Counted from the stretch's first letter, positions 1 to 10,436 are shown. The stretch: DNA of 44,159 bases from an uncultured Phocaeicola sp. (GCA_944320815.1 CALUIZ010000025.1:1-44159), one strand, 5' to 3'. Program-made: numbers and translations. The notes: generated by a model from the letters alone, not told the origin.

Positions 1-1166
1 GCAACATTTGTCCACGTCAAGTCCTCATTAGCTGTGATGTCATTGCCATTGACTGTATTGTCCTTAACGACTTTTCCTGACCCTTCATTGAATTTCCAGT
101 AAGCCACAAGACCAGGACTTGCGGGGTCTACTTCATAGAAGTGGGAAGCGATTTCTTCCTGTGTGCGCTGTACGTTCCATATGCGCACTTCCGAAATCTC
201 ACCTTCCAGCCAACGCTGGTCGTTCCATGCATAGCCGATGTAACATCCGTTCGAACTGCCTGTCAGGCTGACCGTTCCGCTGGCATTGGTATCATGTGCC
301 ACTGCTTCTCCGTTCGTGTAGATGATACGGTCACCCGTGGTAGCGTCCCATACGACAGCCACATGTACCCATTCATTGGTAGGAAGTCCCAGAGCAGAAT
401 TGCCGTCCGGGAAGTTTCCGTTCGGATTGACCAACTGCACCTGATTCTGAGGGAATCCGCTGTCGCCGATACGTACAAGGAAGCTTCCTTCTATACCGAA
501 GATTGTGCTCATGGCCTCTCCCTTCAGTCCGTCCACCGTGCCGAAGTCACGTACCCGGATCAACGCTTCCACCGTAATGGTGCGCATGCCTCTTACCAGG
601 TCGGTGCTTGTCCATTTGACCGGAAGATAGTTCTGTGCGATGTCTGCCACTACATTGATCAGTGAGGCACCTTTGAACACGAAGTAAGTGACCTTCTTGG
701 AGTCGAGCACCTCAATGCCTGTCACTTCTGTCACCTCTATCGGCATCACGTAAGTCTGGTCGCGGTCCAATGTCTCCAGATTCACGAACGATACGGTTAC
801 CGGGTTCGATTTTGTCGCCCCCATGTCGATGGTAGCCACCGGAGATTCGATGACACACATTTCTTCGGGCAACGCAAGTGCCTCTTCGCCATAAAGCGAG
901 TTATATACGGAAACCTTCGAAGGAGCCGGAGCGAATTTCCCCGTGATGGTCGTTTCCGCTTCGATGGCCGTGGCAAGATAAAGATCCTGTGAGGCGGATT
1001 CCGGTTCATTGGCTGCCTTGAACACGAAGTTGTTCACCGGTTCCGTCATGTCCACAAAGAGCTTGTTGTCGAAATGATGCTCATTCAGGTCATCGTTGGT
1101 CTTGCATCCGCATACGGCCAGTGCTGCAAATGCAAGGGCAATCATATTCAATTTTTTCAGTTTCAT
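1..1166 (-). CDS. DUF1735 / LamG-domain surface lipoprotein (3' end beyond window)
   Basis: Reading the minus strand from the ATG at 1166 gives an open frame that runs off the left edge, so only the C-terminus is missing (388 codons visible). It begins with a lipoprotein signal ending in VCGC, so Cys21 should be acylated. Residues ~30-190 look like the DUF1735 (BT_3987-like N-terminal) beta-sandwich. Residues ~200 to the edge form a LamG/concanavalin A-like domain with the typical WVHVAVVWD, TNGEAV and EVRIWN stretches and an ending of the type GLVAYWKFNEGSG. It is the fourth gene after susC, susD and a GH18-like gene, a position held in N-glycan loci by a surface glycan-binding protein next to an endo-N-acetylglucosaminidase. 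Glycan binding at the cell surface is inferred. No catalytic residues are recognisable. Confidence 0.85.
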   Translation of the reverse strand, partial: MKLKKLNMIALAFAALAVCGCKTNDDLNEHHFDNKLFVDMTEPVNNFVFKAANEPESASQDLYLATAIEAETTITGKFAPAPSKVSVYNSLYGEEALALPEEMCVIESPVATIDMGATKSNPVTVSFVNLETLDRDQTYVMPIEVTEVTGIEVLDSKKVTYFVFKGASLINVVADIAQNYLPVKWTSTDLVRGMRTITVEALIRVRDFGTVDGLKGEAMSTIFGIEGSFLVRIGDSGFPQNQVQLVNPNGNFPDGNSALGLPTNEWVHVAVVWDATTGDRIIYTNGEAVAHDTNASGTVSLTGSSNGCYIGYAWNDQRWLEGEISEVRIWNVQRTQEEIASHFYEVDPASPGLVAYWKFNEGSGKVVKDNTVNGNDITANEDLTWTNV

Positions 1167-1185
1167 GGTTCTTGTCCGTTAGATG

Positions 1186-2289
1186 TTAGTTCATGATTTG
1201 TATTGCCTGACGGATATGTCCGTAGGTATATTCGCGCTGGAAGTAATCATCTCTCACATTGTCGATACAGATTCCCGCCTTTCCGAAAGTCCCGTCAGCC
1301 GAAATCACTGTATATGCGGCTCCGATGACTGCGTAAGTCTGTTGTCCGTTCTCGTCTGTGCCGTTAAAATAACCTTCGGTGGCTTTCTCATCTGCAAGCG
1401 AAGGAATTGTCACTCCAAAAACAATGCGGTCGGAGGGTACACCTTCAGTCAGCGACATTTCAGCGTTCCAAAGCAGTTCGCTGGCAGAAACGGCATCCGG
1501 CATTGTGACTACAATATAGTCCGTGAACTGGAAGATGGAAGCGTCCATCACATTTGCGGGCTTTCCTTCAAAGATGAAAGGTGCGTCCTGATGGTTTTCC
1601 GCCCATTCCTTTATTTTGCTGAAGAAAGCGTCCTGCCGCGCCTGTAACTGTGCCTTTTCTTCTTCCGTCATGCCCACCGGTGATGCCACATTGTTATACA
1701 CCACCTGGATGCCGTCGTATCCATACTTGTCGTACACGGACAGCAGACTGTCCACATAATGTGTGCACACTTCGATGAAACGGTCGGATGCCGGAGTTTC
1801 AGGCTGTTCCGTTTCCTCTCCACCTTCCGTTTCCGTTCCCTCTTCGGGATCTGTCGCTTCGGCCTCTTCTTTGTCAAGGATAGCCTGGAGCTGCGTTTCC
1901 ACATCGGTATAGTCAAGTGCATACAGCGTGCGTGTGCCTTTCTTTTCGCGCATCTCCTTCATTTCCTGTTCGATGACCGGGTTCAGGTTGTCCGCTGCCT
2001 GAAGCACGATGAAATCAATGCTGTCGGGCAATGCGGAAAGACGGTCGGCCTGTCCGCTGACCTCATACCCACTGTTGTCGAATTTGGCAATCGCTATCTT
2101 GTGCGGGTTCTGCTTGTATTCTCTCAGCAGAGCCAGATATGCGTTGTAGGCTTCCGGGTCCTGTTCCGAAGGAAGCACGTACTGATAGTCCAGTGCTTCT
2201 ACATCTGTCCAGTCCGAGCACGATGACAGTGCCGGAACGGCGAGGACAGCCAACGCAAAACTTTTGATCAGTTGTTTGTAGTTATTCAT
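1186..2289 (-). CDS. GH18-fold surface lipoprotein, catalytically dead (probable glycan-binding protein)
   Basis: A lipoprotein of 367 aa from the ATG at 2289; the frame extends to a TTG at 2298, but the ATG sits directly before the signal peptide. The lipobox is LSSC (Cys24). The rest looks like a GH18 TIM barrel: a KIAIAKFDNSG strand, a DFIVLQAADN strand, the YGYDGIQVVYN strand where the active site should be, and a late TDYIVVTMPDA strand. Active GH18 enzymes carry DGxDxDxE there. Here the equivalents are D192, Q195, V197 and N199, so the catalytic acid and two of three Asp are gone. Residues ~140-165 are a Glu/Thr/Pro-rich insert. It lies 18 bp after susD and 20 bp before the DUF1735/LamG gene, in one operon. 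It most likely holds N-glycan at the cell surface for SusCD. Confidence 0.85.
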   Translation of the reverse strand: MNNYKQLIKSFALAVLAVPALSSCSDWTDVEALDYQYVLPSEQDPEAYNAYLALLREYKQNPHKIAIAKFDNSGYEVSGQADRLSALPDSIDFIVLQAADNLNPVIEQEMKEMREKKGTRTLYALDYTDVETQLQAILDKEEAEATDPEEGTETEGGEETEQPETPASDRFIEVCTHYVDSLLSVYDKYGYDGIQVVYNNVASPVGMTEEEKAQLQARQDAFFSKIKEWAENHQDAPFIFEGKPANVMDASIFQFTDYIVVTMPDAVSASELLWNAEMSLTEGVPSDRIVFGVTIPSLADEKATEGYFNGTDENGQQTYAVIGAAYTVISADGTFGKAGICIDNVRDDYFQREYTYGHIRQAIQIMN

Positions 2290-2307
2290 AATGTTCAAGT
2301 TTAAGGG

Positions 2308-3894
2308 TTAGTTTTGATTTTTGCACGCCCACCATACATCGGTCGCCATGTTGTCCGCTCCGTTCAGATAATTGTCTCTGGCGAACTGCACGTTCTCGAA
2401 ATTGTTCGTGTTTTCTTCGTTCGGATACGGCATACGGCGCACTCCTTTTTGGCTGTTCACTACACCGCCGCTCTTGTTTCCGTCGGAAGTGGCAGGCATC
2501 AGACGGGGATAGCCTGTCCGCCGGTAGTCGGCCCACGCTTCGTTGCCCAGCATCCAGTTGGCAATCCATTTTTGGGTGATGATGCGTTCCTGCTTTTCTT
2601 CGACTGACGCGCCTTCATCCCATTTGATAGTGATGTCGCTGATAGTAGAGGTATAAGAGTTGATTCCTGCCGGATCTGTATAAGTTTCCGGTATGCTGCT
2701 GTCGTCTTCGATATATGCGTCCACTCCACTGGCTCCCCATTGTTCGAACGACAGGCGGATGCCCTGTTCATAGAAGTCTTTGGCAGTTCCGCCCATGTCG
2801 AAGCCGAACACTGCTGTGCCTTCCGCGCGCAGGAAAGCCACTTCAGCCGCGTTCATCCATTGGATAGCGTCGCTGGCCGAGATGTTGACAGCCGCATATC
2901 TCGAAAAATACTGGCTGGCACTCGGACGGTCGATGCTGCGGCGGAGACCGACGAAGGTATTGGCATTCCATGCATTCTCTTCATTCTTGAAGTAGCTTGC
3001 ACGGCGGCCGTCATTGTATCCGTTCATGTAGCATACGATGTCGGCCGACGGACGGCTTTCATCACCGTTGTAATTGATGACCGTGTACAATGAGTTGGTG
3101 ATGCTTCCGAAATAATGCCATGCGGCATTGTCTTCATTCGATTCGATGACACCGAATTCATGTTTCACTGCACTTTCCGCCATTTCCTTGGCTTTTGTCG
3201 GGTTTGCGTAAGAGATGCGCATGGCCAGACGGAGCTTCAGTGAGTTGGCGAATTTGATCCACTGCTGCACATTGCCGCTGTACACATAGTCGGCACTTGC
3301 CACCAGAGCGGCATCCTTGTTTTCCGTCAGCGTGGCGATGGCTTCATCCAGTTCGGTGAAGAACGTGTCATACACCTTCTCCTGTGAGTCGTAAGGCACC
3401 GTAATCCGGCCTTCCTCTCCAATCTGTGAATAAGGGATTGCCCCGTATGCATCCGTGACACGGCTCATGGCTGCTACCTTGATGACCATTGCAATGGCAT
3501 ACGGAACAGGGTTTTCCGTGTTCTGTGAAACGATTTTCACCGTGTTCAGGTTCGGATACAGCTGCGGGATGATTCTGTCGCTGATCAGGAACACGCGGGT
3601 CCAGTCGTTGGTTGCGTTGAAGTTGGAGATTGAGAAACCCCATCCTCCGGAGTCTGCGAAATATCCTCCGCACGTACCTCCCAGCAGACAGTCTGTAAAC
3701 TGGGCCGTATTGTTGTCGTCTGACACTACTGTGCCTGCCAGATTGCTCATGGCCGACCCCAGCGCGTAATCGTCAGGATTCAAGTCTCCCGGTTCATAGG
3801 GGTTTGAGTTGATGTCCAGAAACTTTTCTGTACATGCAGAACTTCCCAATGCCAAAACGCCGCACATCAATGTATTTAATATATATCTTTTCAT
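2308..3894 (-). CDS. SusD/RagB-family outer-membrane lipoprotein (SusD-like_2 type)
   Basis: A SusD-family protein of 528 aa. The signal peptide ends in SSAC (Cys21), followed by TEKFLDINSNPYEP, a typical SusD start. The region around residues 75-105 (GGYFADSGGWG...NATNDW) and the helical pairs around 100-240 fit the SusD-like_2 branch, which goes with STN-containing SusC proteins. SusD proteins form the lid of the SusC channel at the outer membrane and bind the oligosaccharide before import. The gene starts 14 bp after susC ends on the same strand, so the two are co-transcribed. The neighbouring GH18-like and DUF1735/LamG genes suggest an N-glycan or other GlcNAc-containing ligand, by analogy only. 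Confidence 0.93.
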   Translation of the reverse strand: MKRYILNTLMCGVLALGSSACTEKFLDINSNPYEPGDLNPDDYALGSAMSNLAGTVVSDDNNTAQFTDCLLGGTCGGYFADSGGWGFSISNFNATNDWTRVFLISDRIIPQLYPNLNTVKIVSQNTENPVPYAIAMVIKVAAMSRVTDAYGAIPYSQIGEEGRITVPYDSQEKVYDTFFTELDEAIATLTENKDAALVASADYVYSGNVQQWIKFANSLKLRLAMRISYANPTKAKEMAESAVKHEFGVIESNEDNAAWHYFGSITNSLYTVINYNGDESRPSADIVCYMNGYNDGRRASYFKNEENAWNANTFVGLRRSIDRPSASQYFSRYAAVNISASDAIQWMNAAEVAFLRAEGTAVFGFDMGGTAKDFYEQGIRLSFEQWGASGVDAYIEDDSSIPETYTDPAGINSYTSTISDITIKWDEGASVEEKQERIITQKWIANWMLGNEAWADYRRTGYPRLMPATSDGNKSGGVVNSQKGVRRMPYPNEENTNNFENVQFARDNYLNGADNMATDVWWACKNQN

Positions 3895-3908
3895 ACCTAT
3901 CTACTTAA

Positions 3909-6900
3909 TTAAAATTTGAAACTAACGTTTACACCTATGTTGCGTAATGCCGGCATCATAAAGTAATCTATGCCTTGATAGAAGTTGTCTGTCGTGGCCA
4001 CTGATTCCGGGTCGAACGGAGCCTTGTTGTAAATCATCCAGAGGTTACGTCCGACGAGCGAAACGCGGATGTCACACACGTTGCGGAGCATCTTTCTCGG
4101 GAATGTATATCCGAACGAAACCTCCTGCAGGCGGACATTGGTGGCTGAATATGTGTAGTACTGAGGGATGGAAGTACCTCCCGCCACTACATTGTACCAG
4201 TTTTCCGGAGCTATCCGGTCGCCTCCGTTGATGCTTACGTATCCCAGGTCGCGTGCGGCCGCTGTAGCTTCCGACACTCCGTAATAGTCAAGAATGGCCT
4301 GAGTGCGTGAGAATACCACGCCTCCCAGACGTGCTGACACCATGAATCCCAGGTTGAAGTTGTTCCAACTGAAATTGTTTCTCCAGGCCAGGTTTCCTTT
4401 CGGAAGCACGCTTCCCAGCTTGATGTAGTTGTCGGGATTGTCGATGGTCTGTGAGGCTACGTTTCCGTTCTCGTCCACATAGATTCTGCCCTGATCGTCG
4501 CGGACCAGGTCAATCTGTGAGTAAAGGTCGCCCATGCTTCCGCCTTCGCGCAGCAGGAACCGTGCTTCTCCCAAGCCTCCCATGTCAAGCTGGTCGACGG
4601 AGAACTGTTCTCCCGTGGCCGGATTGACAGCATTGTCGGCAAGCGTCAGAATCTTGTTGCGGTTCATCGAGTAGGTGAAACCTGTATCCCACGTGAACTT
4701 GTTCCATGTGTTCTGGTAGTTCAGCGACAGCTCGATACCCTGGTTGCGCACGGCACCGGTCTGGATATAGATGGACGAATAGCCGCTTACGGACAGTCTC
4801 GGGTTGAATGTCTGGTTCTTGGTCTTGGCGTTATAGTAAGTGACATCCAGGTTGAAGTTCTTCAGGAACCGCATGGTCATACCCACTTCAAACGATTCGG
4901 TGCGTTCCGGTTTCAGGTTATACATCGGATACTGCGTGGTGATGCTCCACTGGTTTCCGTTCCATTCGTAGCGCGGGTTGGCCAGATAGCGTTGGAACGG
5001 CGTACCTACAGATGCCCATGAACCGCGGATCTTGAGATAGGACAGATAGTCCTTGTTCAGGTTCGGCATCAGTTCAGACAGCAGGACAGAGGCTCCGACT
5101 GAAGGATAGAAGAACGACTTGTTGGTCGATTTCGGACCTGCAAGCTGTGAAGGCCAGTCGTTACGTCCGGTCAGTGTCAGATAATAGGTGCTCTTGTATC
5201 CCAGTTCTGCAGACGCGAAGATAGACTGTGTCTGTTCGCGGTATCCTGCCTGCATCCGTTTGCTGGTGCTGCTCAGGTTCTGGATGTTGAACCAGTTGGT
5301 CAGACCTACAGGCTCTCCCGAAAACTTGTCGGAACCGTCTGCTATCGGGCCGCTCACTTCGATTGCGTCCTGACGCACGTCGGAGATGGATGCACCGATG
5401 TTGGCCGAGAGCGACCAGTCTGTTCCGAACGTTTTGTTGATGTTCACGAGGAAGTCGGCATAAAGCTGCTTGTCCTGTGTGCGGGTGATGCCATACAGAC
5501 CGCGGCTTGACCCTTCGGTCAGCTGGTCGTTTGTCGTTGCGTAGAACTTCTGCGTATAGTCGTTTGTCGAGTTGTCTATGCGGACACGTCCCGAAACACT
5601 CAGCCAGTCGAGAATCTGGTAACTCAACCCTGCGTTCAGCATGTAGCGGTCCTTCTTGTTTTCGCGCAGGTTGCGGTAGTTGATCCAGTACGGGTTCTGG
5701 ATTACCATGTCGGCCGCTCCCGACGGCCAGTATTGTGCATAGATTTTGCGTGCCGGGTCATACCGTTCATACATCTTGATGTCTTCCCAGTCGTTGCCGC
5801 GCGGGAACAGGTAGGCACCTACGATAGGGTTGTTGTAGACACCCTGGTTGGTCATGTTACGGTCGTTCTGCAGAATGTAGCTGGCACCGATGTCGAGCTT
5901 CATCTTGTCGTCGAGGAAAGATGTCGTGTTGCGCACCGTGAAGTTATAGCGGTTGTACTTGTTGTTCGGCACGATACCTTTTGAATTGACGGCAGCGGCT
6001 GAAGCGTAAGTCTGGTTCTTTTCCGTACCGGTTGACAAAGAGACGCTTTCCGTTCCGATGATACCGGTCTGGAAATAATCGTCCATCGGGTCATAGCCAT
6101 AATAGTTGTTGCCGTTCAGGCGTGCTCCCCAGCTCCGGTCGCCGGAAGTGGAATAGACTCCGTTGACTCCCGTTCCGTAACGGTTCTGGAATTTTGGGGT
6201 CACGAATGGAGAAGAAAATTCCGTGTTGCTGCTGACCGTGATGCTCACTTTGCCTTCCTTTCCTTTCTTGGTCGTGATGATGATGGCTCCGTTGGCTGCA
6301 TCCGAACCATAAAGTGCGGCTGCCGCAGCACCTGTCAGGACAGACATTGACTCGATGTCTTCGGGGTTGATGTCGGCGATAGGCTCACTGCTTCCTCTGG
6401 AGTCGAATTCGGTGCGGTCATCGTTGCTGGAACGTCCGGTGAAGACAGGCACGCCGTCGATGACATACAGTGCATTTGACGACTGCATGATGGATTTCGT
6501 ACCACGCATCACTACTTTCGACACACCTCCCACACCGGAAGAAGATGCGTTGATGTTCACGCCGGCCACTTTTCCGCTCAACGCGTTGATGAAGTTCACG
6601 TCCTTGTTGGTAGTGACCGCGTCCGATTTCACTTCCTGCACGTTGTAGGACAGTGCTTTTTCCGAACGCTTGATACCCAATGCCGTAACCACCACCTCAT
6701 CCAGCATTTCCGAGTCTTCCCGCATGGTCAGGTTGATGGATGCCTGTCCGGATACAGGCATTTCGGTCGCCTTGTAGCCGATGTAGGAAAACTGAAGAGT
6801 GGCGTTCTCCGGAACCGTCAGCGTGTAGTTTCCGTCGAAGTCGGTGATTGTTCCGTTGGTCGTTCCCTTTTCCAGTACCGACACGCCGATGAGCGGTTCA

Positions 6901-7313
6901 CCGTTGGCATCCACAATCTTTCCGGTAACTTTCTTGTTCTGTTTTCCTGTCTGCTTTACGGAAGGATCCTGTTCTCCTTTCTTGGACAGATACACCACAT
7001 TCTCATCAATCCTGTACGAAATGTTCTTGCCGGACAGGGCCTTGTCCAGCACTTCCTTGATGGAAGCGTCTGTCAGGCTGACCTTCTCTACCGGCACCGA
7101 CTCCACTTCATCATCATAGAAAAAACGATACTTGGATTGGGACTGGATTTGCTTTATCATCACTCCTACCGTGGAGTTGGATAAAGTCACATTCAGTTGG
7201 GCGGATACAAACTGCGTCGGGGCAGTGAGCATAGCCGCAACCACCATTGCTCGAATCAACGAGCGTCTGCACGAGCTTTTGCTTCTCATACTGAACTTTT
7301 TAAGGTTATACAT
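3909..7313 (-). CDS. SusC/RagA-family TonB-dependent transporter with N-terminal STN domain
   Basis: An outer-membrane importer of 1134 aa. The signal peptide ends in VSAQ (~residue 39). It is followed by an STN domain (~40-112), a carboxypeptidase-D-like regulatory domain (~128-205), a plug domain (~205-345) containing the usual GVNINASSSGVGG and YVIDGVPV stretches, then a 22-strand barrel ending in NVSFKF. It should pull oligosaccharides held by the adjacent SusD into the periplasm using TonB energy. The STN domain is the feature that lets such transporters signal across the envelope to an anti-sigma/ECF pair. An ECF sigma gene lies immediately upstream (110 bp), but no FecR-like anti-sigma gene lies between. 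A 14-bp sequence before this gene is repeated before the sigma gene. Confidence 0.95.
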   Translation of the reverse strand: MYNLKKFSMRSKSSCRRSLIRAMVVAAMLTAPTQFVSAQLNVTLSNSTVGVMIKQIQSQSKYRFFYDDEVESVPVEKVSLTDASIKEVLDKALSGKNISYRIDENVVYLSKKGEQDPSVKQTGKQNKKVTGKIVDANGEPLIGVSVLEKGTTNGTITDFDGNYTLTVPENATLQFSYIGYKATEMPVSGQASINLTMREDSEMLDEVVVTALGIKRSEKALSYNVQEVKSDAVTTNKDVNFINALSGKVAGVNINASSSGVGGVSKVVMRGTKSIMQSSNALYVIDGVPVFTGRSSNDDRTEFDSRGSSEPIADINPEDIESMSVLTGAAAAALYGSDAANGAIIITTKKGKEGKVSITVSSNTEFSSPFVTPKFQNRYGTGVNGVYSTSGDRSWGARLNGNNYYGYDPMDDYFQTGIIGTESVSLSTGTEKNQTYASAAAVNSKGIVPNNKYNRYNFTVRNTTSFLDDKMKLDIGASYILQNDRNMTNQGVYNNPIVGAYLFPRGNDWEDIKMYERYDPARKIYAQYWPSGAADMVIQNPYWINYRNLRENKKDRYMLNAGLSYQILDWLSVSGRVRIDNSTNDYTQKFYATTNDQLTEGSSRGLYGITRTQDKQLYADFLVNINKTFGTDWSLSANIGASISDVRQDAIEVSGPIADGSDKFSGEPVGLTNWFNIQNLSSTSKRMQAGYREQTQSIFASAELGYKSTYYLTLTGRNDWPSQLAGPKSTNKSFFYPSVGASVLLSELMPNLNKDYLSYLKIRGSWASVGTPFQRYLANPRYEWNGNQWSITTQYPMYNLKPERTESFEVGMTMRFLKNFNLDVTYYNAKTKNQTFNPRLSVSGYSSIYIQTGAVRNQGIELSLNYQNTWNKFTWDTGFTYSMNRNKILTLADNAVNPATGEQFSVDQLDMGGLGEARFLLREGGSMGDLYSQIDLVRDDQGRIYVDENGNVASQTIDNPDNYIKLGSVLPKGNLAWRNNFSWNNFNLGFMVSARLGGVVFSRTQAILDYYGVSEATAAARDLGYVSINGGDRIAPENWYNVVAGGTSIPQYYTYSATNVRLQEVSFGYTFPRKMLRNVCDIRVSLVGRNLWMIYNKAPFDPESVATTDNFYQGIDYFMMPALRNIGVNVSFKF

Positions 7314-7362
7314 TACTTAAATTTATTATTTTTTCAGTTATTCCGTTCGGGATAACATTATA

Positions 7363-7391
7363 ATAACACGAGTGAATGTAAAAACACTTAC
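7363..7391 (-). promoter_or_regulatory. Putative ECF-dependent promoter element upstream of susC
   Basis: On the minus strand this reads GTAAGTGTTTTTAC, nine bases, then TGTTAT. The same arrangement (identical 14-mer, same 9-base gap, TGTTTT) lies before the ECF sigma gene at 8066-8094. It ends about 49 bp before the susC ATG. The sharing suggests that the sigma factor, or another common regulator, acts on both. Which part is -35 or -10 cannot be decided by eye. Confidence 0.55.
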
Positions 7392-7423
7392 TTCCGGCCG
7401 CACTTTTTTTGAAAAATCTGCGT

Positions 7424-7996
7424 TTATCCGAAAAAAACTTTGGTAGTCAGGATGATAAAGACAATGAACTCATGCAGGTGGGAGAGACGTTCGCGCAAGA
7501 TTTTCAAGGCTTTGTACATATGCGCTTCCACAGTCCGCAATGAAATGTTCAGCGCGTCTGCAATTTCCTTGTTCTTCATGCCGTAGAGGTAACTCAGCTT
7601 GAACACTTCCTTGCATTTGTCGGGCAGACTGTTGATGGCCTGGTGGATTTCTACACGCAGTTCGTGGTTCTCGATACGCCTGATGGCCTCCGACTGTTCG
7701 GGCTGGTAGTATTCCAGCTTTTTTCTCATCAGTTCCGCCTCTTCCGCGTTGTGGTTTTCCACGATGGCCCGGTGGTTGAGCAGGTTGATGGCTCTGGTAT
7801 AGACGGAACGGTAGAGGAAGGACTGGATCTGTTCGCCCAGTTCGATGTCGTTCTTTCTCCTCCATATTTCCATGAACACGTCCTGCACTATGTCTTCCGC
7901 ATCGTCTTCGCCTACAAGACGTGCGGCATAGAATGACAGTCCGGCGTAATGACGTCGGAATAAGGTCCTGTATTTTTCCTCAAACTCTTTCTCCAT
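7424..7996 (-). CDS. RNA polymerase ECF-type sigma-70 factor (Bacteroidales expansion family)
   Basis: A sigma factor of 190 aa. The frame opens at a TTG at 8035, but the first ATG (7996, reading MEKEFEEKY) has an AAAGGGG stretch 12 nt upstream and is the likely start. Sigma region 2 is at ~10-75 (LVGEDDAEDIVQDVFMEIWRR) and region 4 at ~110-165 (LPDKCKEVFKLSYLYGMKNKEIADAL, then the recognition helix SLRTVEAHMYKALKIL). It ends in a hydrophobic tail common in this Bacteroidales branch. These factors usually pair with a FecR-like anti-sigma that senses an STN-containing SusC. Here the next gene is that SusC, but neither flank holds an anti-sigma gene. Autoregulation is suggested by the shared upstream element. 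Confidence 0.95.
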   Translation of the reverse strand: MEKEFEEKYRTLFRRHYAGLSFYAARLVGEDDAEDIVQDVFMEIWRRKNDIELGEQIQSFLYRSVYTRAINLLNHRAIVENHNAEEAELMRKKLEYYQPEQSEAIRRIENHELRVEIHQAINSLPDKCKEVFKLSYLYGMKNKEIADALNISLRTVEAHMYKALKILRERLSHLHEFIVFIILTTKVFFG

Positions 7997-8325
7997 AGTT
8001 CCGTTCAACCCCTTTCCACAGCAGTCGACCGCCAATAAAATCCGTTGGTTCTGCTAATATAGCATAAAACAGGTCAAGTCGTAAAAACACTTACATAAAA
8101 ATTGATAAAAAGACAATCTGCTTATATGATCTTACAATATGCCTGTATGTCGTCTGAAACATCGGGCTGCTTTGATTGGAATATGCCTTTGTCCGGTTGC
8201 GGGAAGGCCGTTGTTTTGCAGGCATGTCTTTATACCCGGTCAAAAATATCCTTTGATTAATCGGCGAAAATCTTTTTTGATTCAGGAATTAGGTGTAAAT
8301 TTGTTCACAGGAACCAATAACAGAA
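7997..8325. other. Divergent intergenic region between ECF sigma gene and lutA
   Basis: This 329-bp spacer holds the sigma-gene element on the left (minus strand) and a probable lutA promoter on the right. On the plus strand TAAATTTG at 8296-8303 matches the Bacteroidales -7 box TAnnTTTG. The T-rich run with TTTG at 8276-8279 (16 bp upstream, shorter than usual) may supply the -33 part. I see no small gene or riboswitch-like structure in 8100-8270. Confidence 0.5.
8066..8094 (-). promoter_or_regulatory. Putative promoter element of the ECF sigma gene
   Basis: The minus strand reads GTAAGTGTTTTTAC, nine bases, TGTTTT. The 14-mer and the spacing match the element before susC (7363-7391). It lies about 70 bp before the ATG at 7996, a sensible promoter distance, and fits positive autoregulation. 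Confidence 0.55.
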
Positions 8326-9068
8326 ATGATGATGAAAGTAGGACTGTTTATCCCCTGTTACATTAATGCCGTTTATCCGCAGGTGGGTGTGGCTTCGTAC
8401 AAGCTTCTGAAGAGTCTGGGAGTGGACGTTGACTATCCGCTGGACCAGACTTGCTGTGGACAGCCGATGGCGAATGCAGGGTTCGAAGATGAGGCGCATG
8501 AACTGGCGAAACGTTTTGACCGTCTTTTTGAGCAATACGACTATGTGGTGGGTCCGTCGGCCAGTTGCGTGGTGTTCGTGCGCGACCATTACGGGAATCT
8601 GTTGGCGAAGGAAAGCCACCGTTGTGCCACCGAAGAAAAGATTTATGACATCTGTGAGTTCATACATGATGTGGTGAAGCCGGTTTCACTTCAGGCTTCG
8701 TTCCCGCATAAAGTCAGTATCCAGAACAGTTGCCACGGAGTGCGGCTGATGCATCTGTCTTCGCCCAGCGAATTGAACATACCTTATTATAATAAGCTGC
8801 GCGACCTGCTTTCTCTGGTCAAGGGGATAGAGGTGGTCGAGCCTGAACGTCCCGATGAGTGCTGCGGATTCGGAGGAATGTTCGCCGTAGAGGAACATGC
8901 GGTGTCGGGGCAGATGGGCCGCGACAAGGTGCAGCGTCACATGGATACGGGGGCGGAATACATCGTGGGGGCCGACAGTTCCTGTCTGATGCACCAGAAC
9001 GGCATCATCAGCCGCGAGCATCTTCCGATAAAGACAATCCATATTGTTGAAATATTAGCTTCAGGCCT

Positions 9069-9072
<4 letters not shown>
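8326..9072 (+). CDS. lutA: L-lactate utilisation protein A (Fe-S oxidoreductase subunit)
   Basis: LutA/YkgE-family protein of 248 aa, with three ATG codons in a row at the start (8326, 8329, 8332; any could be used). It has the two cysteine-rich CCG domains of this family: CCGQPM at Cys43-Cys44 and CCGFGG at Cys179-Cys180, plus the supporting cysteines in FIPCY and QNSCHG. These hold Fe-S centres. With LutB and LutC it forms the cytoplasmic complex that oxidises L-lactate to pyruvate. Its stop overlaps the lutB start (ATGA at 9069-9072), which indicates one translationally coupled operon. It is divergent from the sigma gene and not obviously related to it. Confidence 0.95.

Positions 9073-10436
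<1,364 letters not shown>

Noticed and set aside
141..665. 174-codon plus-strand open frame
   Set aside because: Antisense shadow of the DUF1735/LamG lipoprotein, which reads cleanly on the minus strand.
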